Positions 55,093 to 63,980 of a stretch of 64,000 bases of DNA are shown here, piece after piece. The position numbers were made by a program, and so were the translations under genes. The stretch is from Limnohabitans sp. MMS-10A-192 (GTDB taxonomy: Bacteria; Pseudomonadota; Gammaproteobacteria; Burkholderiales; Burkholderiaceae_C): contig NZ_NERX01000006.1 of NCBI RefSeq assembly GCF_003063335.1, positions 167,032 through 231,031 on the forward strand, in the 5' to 3' direction. Under the pieces are notes generated by a model. That model did not search any database and had not been told where the DNA came from. It was given only the letters and a program-made list of their open reading frames with translations. Every line of letters begins with the position of its first letter. The first letter of the stretch is position 1.

Positions 55093-56628
55093 TCAGCTGC
55101 GCACGCGTTGCAACAAGGCGGCGGTCGACGCGTCCAGCCCCGATGCATCCCCTGACACGATGCGTGCGTGGATGTCTTTGGCCAACACTTTGCCCAGCTC
55201 CACGCCCCACTGGTCAAAGCTGTTGATGCCCCAGACCGAGCCGCTCACAAACACGCGGTGTTCTTGCAGCGCGATCAAAGCCCCCAGGCTGGTGGGCGTG
55301 AGTTCATCGAGTAACAAGAAGGTGCTGGGCCGGTTTCCGGTGAAATGCTTGTGCCCGCCTGCGTCCGACTTGCCTTGCATGAGCGCCTGAGCTTGTGCGA
55401 TCACATTGGCCAGCAGCAGCTCGTGGTGGTCTTTCAGGCTGTGTGTGGGCTTTTTGACCGCGATGAACTCCAGTGGCACGATGTCGGTGCCCTGGTGCAG
55501 CATCTGAAAATAAGCATGTTGCCCGTTGGTGCCCGGCTCTCCCCACAGCACGGGTGATGTGCCGTAAGACAAAGCCTGGCCATTGCGGTCCACCCGCTTG
55601 CCATTGCTCTCCATCTCCAACTGCTGCAGGTAGGCCGGCACCCGGCGCAAAGCGCTGTGGTACGGCGCAATCGAGCGGCTGGTGTAGTTCAAAAAGTTGC
55701 GGTACCAAACGTCCAGCAATCCCAAGCGCACAGGCAAGTTTTCTTCCAGCGGCGCGGTTTGGAAATGCTGATCCATCGCATGCGCACCGGCCAGCAGGTC
55801 TTTGAAGCCTTGCGCCCCAATGGCGATCGCCACCGGCAAGCCAATGGCCGACCACATCGAATACCGGCCACCTACCCAGTCCCAAAACCCGAAGGTGGTG
55901 CGGATGCCGAACTCGGCTGCGGCGGCCACGTTGGTGGTGAGCGCTGCAAAGTGCCGCGCCACATCGCTGCCACCTTGCGCCTGGAACCAGCCCAGCGCCG
56001 AACGCGCATTGGTCATGGTCTCGATGGTGGTGAAGGTTTTGGACGCGATCAGGAACAGCGTGCTCTCAGCCTTGAGGCCTTTGAGCACAGCCGCCAATTC
56101 ATGGCCATCGACGTTAGACACAAAGTGAAAACGCTTACCCGACAACACAAAGTCTTGCAGCGCCAGCACCGCCATCTGCGGGCCCAAGTCCGAGCCGCCA
56201 ATGCCAATGTTCACAATATCGGTGATCTGCGCATCGGCCCGCACCTGCTCGGCATACGCCAGCATGGGCTCAAGCGTGCCGTGCACCAACGCCAGTGGCT
56301 GCGCCAGATCGCCCGTCAAGGAGCCTTCAGGCTGGCGCAGCAACCAATGCATCACGGCACGGTCTTCGGTGTGGTTGATCGCCTCGCCACGGAACATCGC
56401 ATCGCGGTGCGCAGCCAAACCTGTTTGACGGGCCAGTTCCATCAGCAAGGCTTCGGTGGCCGCGTCGGTGTGGTTCTTGGACAAGTCGGCAAACACATGC
56501 GGCGCGGACTGGCTCAGACGGGCCGCACGTGTGGCATCGCCTGCAAAAGCCGTGCGCAAATCAAATCCGGCAAAACTCTCGGCATGTTGCTGCAGTTGGC
56601 TCCAGGCAGCAGTCTTGTCACAACGCAT
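55093..56628 (-). CDS. pgi: Glucose-6-phosphate isomerase
   Basis: A 511-residue SIS-domain isomerase. GIGGSDLGPQMAV, FVSNVDGHELAAVL, SKTFTTIETMTNA, GGRYSMWSAIGLP, the catalytic Glu in WGEPGTNGQHAYFQMLHQG with the active His, and the terminal FDQWGVELGK are all present. It interconverts glucose 6-phosphate and fructose 6-phosphate. It starts one base after the tal stop (56630), so it is cotranscribed with tal. Confidence 0.97.
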   Translation of the reverse strand: MRCDKTAAWSQLQQHAESFAGFDLRTAFAGDATRAARLSQSAPHVFADLSKNHTDAATEALLMELARQTGLAAHRDAMFRGEAINHTEDRAVMHWLLRQPEGSLTGDLAQPLALVHGTLEPMLAYAEQVRADAQITDIVNIGIGGSDLGPQMAVLALQDFVLSGKRFHFVSNVDGHELAAVLKGLKAESTLFLIASKTFTTIETMTNARSALGWFQAQGGSDVARHFAALTTNVAAAAEFGIRTTFGFWDWVGGRYSMWSAIGLPVAIAIGAQGFKDLLAGAHAMDQHFQTAPLEENLPVRLGLLDVWYRNFLNYTSRSIAPYHSALRRVPAYLQQLEMESNGKRVDRNGQALSYGTSPVLWGEPGTNGQHAYFQMLHQGTDIVPLEFIAVKKPTHSLKDHHELLLANVIAQAQALMQGKSDAGGHKHFTGNRPSTFLLLDELTPTSLGALIALQEHRVFVSGSVWGINSFDQWGVELGKVLAKDIHARIVSGDASGLDASTAALLQRVRS

Positions 56629-56629
56629 C

Positions 56630-57577
56630 TCAGGCCTTCTTCATCAGGTCTTCAAGTTTCACGGCATCGGCGCAGAACGCGCGAATGCCTTCGGCCAGCT
56701 TCTCCGTGGCCATGGCGTCTTCGTTGAGCGCCAAACGGAACGACGCTTCGTCATAGGCGACCTCTGGCAAATCCATCGCCTGAGCGGCAGCAGCATCCAA
56801 CGCCAAACTCAAGGGGGCCTCGGTCGCGGCCAACTGCGCCAGCAACTCAGGGCTGATGGTCAACAAATCGCACCCAGCCAGCGCCGTGATCTGACCGATG
56901 TTGCGGAACGACGCCCCCATCACCTCGGTGGCGATGCCATGCTTTTTGTAATGGTTGAAGATGGCCCGCACCGACTGCACGCCGGGGTCGTTGGCACCCG
57001 CTTTCGCCGCTTCGTCCCAAGCGGCGCCTGCGGTCTTTTTGTACCAGTCGTAAATGCGGCCCACAAAGGGCGAAATCAGTTGCACCTTGGCCTGACCGCA
57101 CGCCACCGCTTGGCAGAACGCGAACAGCAGTGTCAGGTTGCAGCGGATGCCTTCGCGCTCCAGCTCGGCCGCAGCTTGAATGCCTTCCCAGGTCGAGGCG
57201 ATCTTGATCAGCACACGCTCGCGCGGGATGCCCTGCGCTTCGTACAAGGCCATGATGCGGCGGGCACGCGCCACGGTGGCCGCGGTGTCAAAGCTCAAAC
57301 GCGCATCCACCTCGGTGGACACACGGCCGGGAATGGTGGCCAAAATCTCGCACCCAAAACGCACCAGCAGGTGGTCCATCACCACGTCCATCGGCTGACC
57401 ACGGTGGGCGGCGACCGCCTCATTCAGCAAGGGCGCGTATTCGGGCTTTTGCACCGCCTTCAAGATCAGGGAGGGGTTGGTCGTCGCGTCTTGCGGCTGG
57501 AATTGAGCCAATTGCTTGAAGTCACCGGTGTCCGCGACCACGGTGGTGAATTTTTTAAGCGCATCAAGTTGGTTCAT
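56630..57577 (-). CDS. tal: Transaldolase
   Basis: A 315-residue class I transaldolase with the start [42 protein letters not shown] and the Schiff-base lysine in [15 protein letters not shown] near residue 130. It links the pentose phosphate pathway and glycolysis. In-frame ATGs at 57577 and 57586 are both possible; the first matches E. coli TalB. It lies just before pgi. Confidence 0.96.
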   Translation of the reverse strand: MNQLDALKKFTTVVADTGDFKQLAQFQPQDATTNPSLILKAVQKPEYAPLLNEAVAAHRGQPMDVVMDHLLVRFGCEILATIPGRVSTEVDARLSFDTAATVARARRIMALYEAQGIPRERVLIKIASTWEGIQAAAELEREGIRCNLTLLFAFCQAVACGQAKVQLISPFVGRIYDWYKKTAGAAWDEAAKAGANDPGVQSVRAIFNHYKKHGIATEVMGASFRNIGQITALAGCDLLTISPELLAQLAATEAPLSLALDAAAAQAMDLPEVAYDEASFRLALNEDAMATEKLAEGIRAFCADAVKLEDLMKKA

Positions 57578-57649
57578 ACAGGTCATTCTCAAATTCAAAA
57601 AGGGGCACGGCATGCGAGGTGGTCAAATGATCGCAGACGCCATTTTCCT

Positions 57650-57828
57650 GTCATGCCGGGCTTGACCCGGCATCCATGGCTGCGAAACCATGGACCCCGG
57701 GTCAAGCCCGGGGTGACAGCATCTGGATCAAGCCCGGAGTGACAGCATCTGGGTCAAGGCCTGGGCGTCAGCTTCTGCGTCAGGCACTGGGGGACATCAT
57801 CTGCGTCAAGCGGGGGGGACATATTCCT
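57650..57828. repeat. REP-like inverted pair expanded into a 26-bp tandem array (copy 5)
   Basis: The 364-base gap between tal and zwf begins with a pair of hairpins (GTCATGCCGGGCTTGACCCGGC at 57650-57671 and CCCCGGGTCAAGCCCGGGG at 57695-57713), joined by an inverted ATCCATGG/CCATGGAC. From 57699 to 57828 the right half is repeated five times at an exact 26-base period (GGGTCAAGCCCGGGGTGACA type), each copy more degraded than the one before. The remainder (57829-57941) holds the zwf promoter. Confidence 0.88.
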
Positions 57829-57891
57829 TGGCTTTTTCTGCATCCACAAATGCATCTCGCATTTATTTCAGCCGCCAGCTTGAATTATCCG

Positions 57892-57906
57892 TGAAACAAA
57901 GTTACA
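57892..57906 (+). promoter_or_regulatory. Candidate HexR operator before zwf
   Basis: TGAAACAAAGTTACA is a 15-base palindrome (TGWAAC-N3-GTTWCA, one mismatch), 35 bases before the zwf ATG. It resembles the gammaproteobacterial HexR consensus TGTAATNAAATTACA, and hexR follows zwf. A second half-site, CATGTAAC, lies at 57923-57930. The match is inferred, not tested. Confidence 0.65.
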
Positions 57907-57941
57907 TTACAAATCAATTTTTCATGTAACTCAAGAACATC

Positions 57942-59402
57942 ATGGCTTTTGATTTGGTTTTCTTCGGCGGCACGGGCGATCTGGTCTGGCGCAAACTCAT
58001 GCCCGCTTTGTTTCAGGCCTACCGCCACGGCTCGCTGCCCGAAGGCGGCCGCATCATCGGCGTCGGTCGCGATGACCTGAGCGACGAACAATACCGCCAG
58101 CAAATCCAAACCCGTTTTGAACAAGTTGAAGGTGAAAAACGCCCCAACAGCGAAGAATTCGCCCGCTTTGCGGCCCTGCTGCGCTACGTGCGCATGGACT
58201 TGTCCAAACCCGAAGCCTACGCCGCGCTGGCTGCACGCCTGGCCGAGCGCGAGACCGACCATGTGGTCATGTACCTGTCCACCGCGCCCAGCCTGTTCAC
58301 CACCGTCTGCGAGCAGCTCGCCGCCAGCGGCCTGAACACGCCCAAGACCCGCATCGTGCTGGAAAAACCGCTGGGCCACGACCTGGCCTCCAACCGCGCC
58401 ATCAACACCGCCGTGGGCCAGGTGTTCAAAGAGCAGCAGATCTTCCGCATCGACCACTACCTGGGCAAGCCCGGTGTGCAAAACCTGTTTGCCATGCGCT
58501 TTGGCAACGCCCTGTTCGAGCCACTGTGGCGGCGCGAGCACATCGCCAACATCCAGATCACCATGTCTGAAGAGCTGGGTGTGGAAAAGCGCGGCGGCTT
58601 TTATGAAAGCACCGGCGCCCTGCGCGACATGGTGCAAAACCACGCGCTGCAACTGCTGTGCGCCATCGCCATGGAGCCACCCATCAACGCGCACGCCGAC
58701 GCCATCCGCGACGAAAAACTCAAGGTGCTGCGCGCCTTGAAACGCTGGACACCCGAGACGCTGACCCAACATGTGATTCGCGGCCAATACGCTGCGGGCA
58801 ATGTGGACGGCCACCCCGTGCCGGCCTACCGTGACGAGCAAGGCGTGAGCCCCAGCAGCAACACCGAAACCTTTGTCGCCCTGCGCACCGAGATCGCCAA
58901 CTGGCGCTGGGCGGGCGTGCCGTTTTACATCCGCACCGGAAAGCGCATGGCCTCGCGCGAAGCGCACATCGAGATCAACTTCCGCCCCACGCCGCACGAC
59001 ATCTTCAAGACCCCCGTGGGTCAGGTCAACAAGCTGGTGATCCACCTGCAACCCAAAGACGGGCTGGAGCTGCACCTGTTTGCCCAAGGCCAAAGCAAGC
59101 GCGGCCAAGGCGGTGGTGCCGCCTTGAGCCCCGTGCACCTGGACCTGGACTTTGACAAACGCTTTGGCAGTGAACGCGTGGGCGCCTACGAGCGCCTGCT
59201 GCTGGACGTGCTGGACGGCCGCCTGAACCTGTTCGTGCGCAGTGACGAACAAGAAGAAGCCTGGCGCTGGGTGGAACCCATCTTGCAACACTGGACCGCC
59301 GACCCCGTAGGCCCCCGCCCCTACGCCGCAGGCACCTGGGGCCCCAGCGCCTCGAGCGCCATGATTGCGCGCGACGGGTTTTGCTGGAGCGAAGAGCTTT
59401 GA
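57942..59402 (+). CDS. zwf: Glucose-6-phosphate 1-dehydrogenase
   Basis: A 486-residue enzyme with the nucleotide-binding FFGGTGDLVWRKLMPAL, EKPLGHDLASNRAIN, and the active-site motif FRIDHYLGKPGVQNL near residue 168. It oxidises glucose 6-phosphate to 6-phosphogluconolactone, giving NADPH and feeding the Entner-Doudoroff and pentose phosphate routes. It is the first gene of a zwf-hexR unit; pgl, edd and eda are not in the window. Confidence 0.97.
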   Translation: MAFDLVFFGGTGDLVWRKLMPALFQAYRHGSLPEGGRIIGVGRDDLSDEQYRQQIQTRFEQVEGEKRPNSEEFARFAALLRYVRMDLSKPEAYAALAARLAERETDHVVMYLSTAPSLFTTVCEQLAASGLNTPKTRIVLEKPLGHDLASNRAINTAVGQVFKEQQIFRIDHYLGKPGVQNLFAMRFGNALFEPLWRREHIANIQITMSEELGVEKRGGFYESTGALRDMVQNHALQLLCAIAMEPPINAHADAIRDEKLKVLRALKRWTPETLTQHVIRGQYAAGNVDGHPVPAYRDEQGVSPSSNTETFVALRTEIANWRWAGVPFYIRTGKRMASREAHIEINFRPTPHDIFKTPVGQVNKLVIHLQPKDGLELHLFAQGQSKRGQGGGAALSPVHLDLDFDKRFGSERVGAYERLLLDVLDGRLNLFVRSDEQEEAWRWVEPILQHWTADPVGPRPYAAGTWGPSASSAMIARDGFCWSEEL

Positions 59403-59467
59403 TGCAAACACTGGATCGCCGCGCTTCGCTCGCGATGACAACCTAAAAAACCACCCGGAGACACGCC

Positions 59468-60313
59468 ATGCTCGAACGAATCAAAGCCTCCTTGCCCTCC
59501 TTGGCCCCGGCCGAGCAACGTGTGGGCAAGCTCGTGCTGGCCGACCCCAGGGCCTTTGCCAACTTGCCCGTGACCGAACTGGCCGACCGCTCACATGTGA
59601 GCAAGCCCACCGTGGTGCGCTTTTGCCGCAGCATGGGCTACGACGGCCTGTCCGACTTCAAGCTCAAGCTGGCCGGTAGCGTCAGCGAAGGCGTGCCCTT
59701 CATTCACCGCAGCGTCGATGTGGACGACAAGACCAGTGACATCGCGGTCAAGGTCATCGACAACACCGTGGCGGCCTTTTTGAAGTACCGCAACGACGCG
59801 AGTTCTTTTGCGCTGGAGCATGCGGCACAAGCCTTGGCCTCCACCCAAAAAACCAACCGCCGCATCGAGTTTTACGGCGTGGGCAACTCCGGCATCGTGG
59901 CGCAAGACGCGCAGCACAAATTCTTCCGCCTGGGTGTGAACGCCATCGCCTACAGCGATGGCCACATGCAGGTCATGAGCGCCTCCATGCTCAAGCCCGG
60001 TGACTGCGCGGTGATCATCTCCAACTCGGGCCGCACCCGCGACCTGATGGACGCCTGCGACATCGCCAAAAAGCAAGGCGCCACAACAATAGTCATCACC
60101 GCCAGTGGCTCGCCGCTGGCCAGCGCCGGGCACATCCACCTGACGGCCGACCACCCAGAGGGCTACGACAAATACAGCCCCATGGTTTCGCGTCTTTTGC
60201 ACCTGCTCATCATCGACATCCTGGCCACCACCGTGGCCCTGCGCATTGGCGAAGAGCTGCAGCCCACCCTGCGCGACATGAAAAACAACCTGCGCAACAA
60301 GCGCTACACCTGA
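59468..60313 (+). CDS. hexR: RpiR-family regulator HexR
   Basis: A 281-residue regulator with an N-terminal HTH_6 domain (PAEQRVGKLVLADPRAFANLPV, ELADRSHVSKPTVVRFCRSM) and a SIS domain (EFYGVGNSGIVAQDAQHKF, VIISNSGRTRDLMDACDIAKKQGA) that in homologues binds 2-keto-3-deoxy-6-phosphogluconate. HexR represses zwf and Entner-Doudoroff genes. It lies 65 bases after zwf, and a candidate operator precedes zwf. Confidence 0.93.
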   Translation: MLERIKASLPSLAPAEQRVGKLVLADPRAFANLPVTELADRSHVSKPTVVRFCRSMGYDGLSDFKLKLAGSVSEGVPFIHRSVDVDDKTSDIAVKVIDNTVAAFLKYRNDASSFALEHAAQALASTQKTNRRIEFYGVGNSGIVAQDAQHKFFRLGVNAIAYSDGHMQVMSASMLKPGDCAVIISNSGRTRDLMDACDIAKKQGATTIVITASGSPLASAGHIHLTADHPEGYDKYSPMVSRLLHLLIIDILATTVALRIGEELQPTLRDMKNNLRNKRYT

Positions 60314-60333
60314 GCTGCACAGCGCCCGAAAGC

Positions 60334-60361
60334 AAAAGACCTGGCAAGCCAGGTCTTTTTT
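60334..60361. terminator. Bidirectional terminator between hexR and the Bug gene
   Basis: AAAAGACCTGGC (60334-60345) pairs with GCCAGGTCTTTT (60348-60359) around AA, followed by T residues on the plus strand and preceded by A residues that give U on the minus strand. It separates the convergent hexR and Bug genes. Confidence 0.92.
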
Positions 60362-60378
60362 CATGCGCTGTCAAAAGA

Positions 60379-61353
60379 TCATTCGGGCTCGATCTTCGCG
60401 TCGAGCACCACCTTGGCCCAACGTGGCGCCTCGGCCTTGATCAGCGCGGCAAACTGCTCGGGCGTGCCGCCGCCCACCTCGTTGCCCTGGCTCAGGATCT
60501 TCTCTTTCAAGTCCGGGTCTTGCAGCGCCTTGTTGCCGATCGCATTGAGCTGCTTGATCACATCAGCAGGCATGCCCTTGGGGCCGATCAAGCCCTGCCA
60601 GTTGAGCACCTCGACCTCCGGATAACCCTGCTCGGCCATGGTCGGAATGTCAGGCGCCAACGGCGAACGGGTTTTGCTGGTGATGGCCAAGGCACGCAGC
60701 TTGCCTCCCTTGATGGCGGGCATGGCCGAATACATCTGCTCGAACATCATGTGCACCTGTCCGCCCATCAAGTCCGTTGCACCCGCCGAGCCACTCTTGT
60801 AGGGCGCATGGATCATGTCGATGCCGGCTGCGTGCTCGAACAAGGCGCCGCTCAAATGGTGCGTGCCGCCAATACCGCCTGACGCGTAGCTGAGCTTGCC
60901 CGGTGCCGCCTTGGCTGCTGCCACGATGTCCTTGACCGATTTGTAGGGTGAGTCACTGCGCACCATCAAAATCAAAGGCCCTTTTTCAATCAGAAAAATC
61001 GGTACCAAATCGGTGAAGGGGTTGTAGTTCAACTTCTTGAACAAAGCATGGTTGACCGCCAGCGGCGCAAAATTGCCCATGCCCACCGTGTAGCCATCTG
61101 GCCGAGCCTTGGCAATGACTTCGGTACCAATGTTGCCGCCAGCGCCCGCCTTGTTGTCGATGACGATGGACTGCCCCATCAAAGCGCCCATGACCTTGGC
61201 CACCTGACGCGAACGGTTGTCTGCATTGCCACCGGCTGCATACGGACAGACCCAGGTGATGGGCTTGCTCGGGTACTTGTCTTGCGCGTAAGCGGCCCAG
61301 GGCGCACCAAGGGCGGCTGCGCCCAATTGGATGAGGCAACGGCGATCGATCAT
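60379..61353 (-). CDS. Bug/TctC family periplasmic binding protein
   Basis: A 324-residue protein with a Tat-like or Sec signal peptide (MIDRRCLIQLGAAALGAPWAAYA), then the Bug start YPSKPITWVCPYAAGGNADN, IVIDNKAGAGGNIGTEVIAKA, KLSYASGGIGGTHHLSGALFEHAAGI and the hinge LMGGQVHMMFEQ. Bug proteins bind carboxylates and are greatly expanded in Burkholderiales. No TctAB genes are adjacent, as is common for orphan Bug genes. Confidence 0.93.
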   Translation of the reverse strand: MIDRRCLIQLGAAALGAPWAAYAQDKYPSKPITWVCPYAAGGNADNRSRQVAKVMGALMGQSIVIDNKAGAGGNIGTEVIAKARPDGYTVGMGNFAPLAVNHALFKKLNYNPFTDLVPIFLIEKGPLILMVRSDSPYKSVKDIVAAAKAAPGKLSYASGGIGGTHHLSGALFEHAAGIDMIHAPYKSGSAGATDLMGGQVHMMFEQMYSAMPAIKGGKLRALAITSKTRSPLAPDIPTMAEQGYPEVEVLNWQGLIGPKGMPADVIKQLNAIGNKALQDPDLKEKILSQGNEVGGGTPEQFAALIKAEAPRWAKVVLDAKIEPE

Positions 61354-61395
61354 GGTTCTCCTTGGCGACTTGTGGTTGATTTATCGGACAGCAGC

Positions 61396-62652
61396 TTACC
61401 CCTTTTGAGACCGCCGGCTTTGCAACATGGCGACATTCATCTCCCCATCCAGCGCCGACGCGTAAAAGCGCTCGATCATCTGCACCGACGTGCGGGCATT
61501 GCGCGCCAAAGTCAGCATGTCGATGCCCTGGCCATAAAGCAATCGGAACATGATGGACGTGTGCCGCAGGCAATACAAGGTGCGGTCACGCCCCAAGACA
61601 TCCACCGTGGCCACACCGGCCTCGCGCATGACCCACTTGAACCAAAAGCCCAGCACCGCCAAGGCGTACACACGGTCAGTTTCTCCGGGCAAGAAAACAT
61701 AATCATCAGGCCCACCCAGCCCCTTGGCCTGTGCGCGGGCCAAGGCCACTTCATACACCTGCACCGCAGGGCGCAGCGTCACCACCGGCGCATCGTGCTT
61801 TTTGGTCTCAGGCAAGGTCAGTCGCAAATACGTGCTCTCGCTGCGCACCACCTGCACGTGCTTGTGCTTGAGTTGGCGAATGTCACCCGGACGCACAAAA
61901 CTATTGACCATGAAGCGGATCGCCCAAGCCATGTCGGGTGGCAGGCAGCGGTTGCGGGGCGCCACCCAAAACCGTTCGCGATGACCACCTGTGCTTTTGA
62001 GCTCTGGCGCCAACGTCTGCTGACGCTCGAGCCGATGCGCCGTCTTGATCAAAGCGCCGTACTCCACCAAGGACAACATGGACCGAGGCCGATTGGCCAC
62101 TTTGACCTCGGGCATCTCGGGCAGCTCACGCAAAAAGCCATGCCGTACTGCCAGTTTGAGCAACTTTCGCACCACCACCAAGTACTGAGATACAGTGGTT
62201 GAACTCAGCTGATGTTCCGTCAATCGATGGACAAACGTCTCCATCTGAGCCACCGTCACCTGAGATGGCGGAATGTATTTGAAAAATGGCAGAACATGCG
62301 CATCCAGGCGGTTACGCAAAATACCGACCGAGGCTTTGCTTAACTCACCACGCGAAACACGCTGCTGCTCTTGAAGCAGCAGCTTTTGCGCCAAGGCATC
62401 AAAACGATTCAAGCGCATGCTGCCTTGCGTCAGCACCGAATCAACCACCTCCGGCTCTGGGGACTTCTCAGGCATTGGCCTGGCACGGAGCAATTCTGCA
62501 TAAGCCTCCGGACCCAAGACATAAAACACCGGTTGATTGTCATCAAGGATAGCCAGCGTCGACTCGCCTGACCGTCCGACAAAGGCCATCGGCTTAAGAA
62601 CAAAGTCCCCCAAGCTTGCGCAAAGGGGGGCTAAAAGGGGTTTAAGGTTCAT
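61396..62652 (-). CDS. Tyrosine recombinase (site-specific integrase)
   Basis: A 418-residue integrase. A core-binding domain lies at about 100-165 (LPFFKYIPPSQVTVAQMETFVHRL), followed by a catalytic domain with box I arginine in VRPGDIRQL, box II YCLRHTSIMFRLL (Arg and His of RH present, but Tyr in place of the usual first His) and the C-terminal ARTSVQMIERFYA with the nucleophile Tyr. This is the divergent LAxNxxTSVxMIExxY subgroup. It stands alone: no excisionase, tRNA or phage genes accompany it. It is divergent from the porin gene, 46 bases between starts. Confidence 0.88.
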   Translation of the reverse strand: MNLKPLLAPLCASLGDFVLKPMAFVGRSGESTLAILDDNQPVFYVLGPEAYAELLRARPMPEKSPEPEVVDSVLTQGSMRLNRFDALAQKLLLQEQQRVSRGELSKASVGILRNRLDAHVLPFFKYIPPSQVTVAQMETFVHRLTEHQLSSTTVSQYLVVVRKLLKLAVRHGFLRELPEMPEVKVANRPRSMLSLVEYGALIKTAHRLERQQTLAPELKSTGGHRERFWVAPRNRCLPPDMAWAIRFMVNSFVRPGDIRQLKHKHVQVVRSESTYLRLTLPETKKHDAPVVTLRPAVQVYEVALARAQAKGLGGPDDYVFLPGETDRVYALAVLGFWFKWVMREAGVATVDVLGRDRTLYCLRHTSIMFRLLYGQGIDMLTLARNARTSVQMIERFYASALDGEMNVAMLQSRRSQKG

Positions 62653-62698
62653 GGCTACATGAATATAGATTGCTTATAACAAATCTAACATTCAGCCC

Positions 62699-63907
62699 TT
62701 GATATACACCGTCAAGCTAGCCGCTCTGGCTACATTGGCAGCCACTGGTGCTTTCGCTCAATCTTCCGTTCAAATCGACGGCGTGATGGACGTTGGCTTT
62801 CAGTCCATCAATTACAAAGGCGCTGACAACACTGTCAACGGTATCAACGGCAACGGTTCTTCAACCAGCCAGATCAACTTCCGCGGTACGGAAGACCTGG
62901 GCGGTGGCTTGAAGGCCAACTTCCGCGTGGAAACCGACTGGAACACTACATCTAACATGGGCAACGCTGGCACAGGCTCCAGCGTTAACGCTGGTACCGT
63001 TGCAAGCAGCATCAACTCCACTGCAGGTACCTTCGGCAACGGTGAAATCCGTGTTGGTCTGGCTGGTGGCTTTGGTTCCATCGACGCTGGCGCCGTGAAC
63101 TACAACACGCTGGGCACCTACCTGACTGGCCAGCCTTTCGGCACCGCCATCGGTTCAGGCTTCCGCACCATGTTCATCAATGACGGTCAAGCAGCTTCTG
63201 CTGTTCGCGCAGAGAACTCGATCAAGTATGTATCGCCATCTTTCAGCGGTTTGACAGCTTCTTTGTACTACTCTGGCAAGCAAACTAAAGCCACTTCTTC
63301 CACTCCTGCACCAACGGCAACAAACAGTCTCAACCCACAAGCTAACGCTTTCGGTGCTCTGGGTGCTTATGACCAAATTGGTACTCAAGAAATCGGCGTG
63401 AACTATGCCAACGGCCCTCTGGCTGCATCGTTCAGCAATTTGAAGCAAGACAGCTTGGGCGTTGGTGCTGCTAGCTCGTCTGGCGCCTCAACAACTGGTG
63501 CTGACCTGACTGTCAACACATTGGGTGCCAACTACGCCTTGGGCGCTGCCAAAGTCTTTGGTCTTTACCAGACACAAAAAACAGCATCTAACAGCGTTGA
63601 TCGCAAAGCGTTCAGCGTGTCTGGTACTTACACCATGGGTGCCGTTGTTTTGATGGCGCAAGTTGGTGAATTGAAGGCTGATGCTGGTACTTACTCCGGT
63701 CAAAAGTCCAAATTGGTGGCACTGGGTGCTGACTACAACCTGAGCAAGCGCACTGCCGTGTACTTCCGTGCTGAGTCCATCGACGACAAGGCTCGTGCTA
63801 TGAACGGTGCAGTGAACCCTCAGCAAATCGGTGGCGCTGCAAACGTTGCTGCTCTGACCGATCAGAAATTTGGTCGTACATCTGTTGGCGTGCGTCACGC
63901 TTTCTAA
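62699..63907 (+). CDS. Gram-negative general porin, altered 5' end
   Basis: A 402-residue trimeric porin of comamonad type: signal peptide core KLAALATLAATGAFA, mature start QSSVQIDGVMDVGFQSIN, STSQINFRGTEDLGGGLKANFRVETDW, the loop-3 region (NEGDGQAASAVRAENSIKY-like) and the terminal Phe (GVRHAF). No ATG or Shine-Dalgarno lies where MKK is expected; only a TTG at 62699 keeps the frame, giving MIYTVK before the signal core. Codon use favours T-ending codons, as in highly expressed porins. The gene may be expressed from the TTG, silent, or an assembly chimera. Confidence 0.8.
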   Translation: MIYTVKLAALATLAATGAFAQSSVQIDGVMDVGFQSINYKGADNTVNGINGNGSSTSQINFRGTEDLGGGLKANFRVETDWNTTSNMGNAGTGSSVNAGTVASSINSTAGTFGNGEIRVGLAGGFGSIDAGAVNYNTLGTYLTGQPFGTAIGSGFRTMFINDGQAASAVRAENSIKYVSPSFSGLTASLYYSGKQTKATSSTPAPTATNSLNPQANAFGALGAYDQIGTQEIGVNYANGPLAASFSNLKQDSLGVGAASSSGASTTGADLTVNTLGANYALGAAKVFGLYQTQKTASNSVDRKAFSVSGTYTMGAVVLMAQVGELKADAGTYSGQKSKLVALGADYNLSKRTAVYFRAESIDDKARAMNGAVNPQQIGGAANVAALTDQKFGRTSVGVRHAF

Positions 63908-63946
63908 TCACTCCGCTGGCGCAAGCCAGTTGATGATTTAAAAGTC

Positions 63947-63980
63947 AAAAACCCACCGTGGCAACACGGTGGGTTTTTTT
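63947..63980 (+). terminator. Porin terminator
   Basis: ACCCACCGTG pairs with CACGGTGGGT around GCAA, flanked by AAAA and followed by seven T residues. It is a strong Rho-independent terminator 40 bases after the porin stop. Confidence 0.95.

Noticed and set aside
11256..57828. CRISPR array as explanation for the 20-bp and 26-bp tandem repeats
   Set aside because: There are no unique spacers between units; the repeats are contiguous and derive from the REP hairpin.
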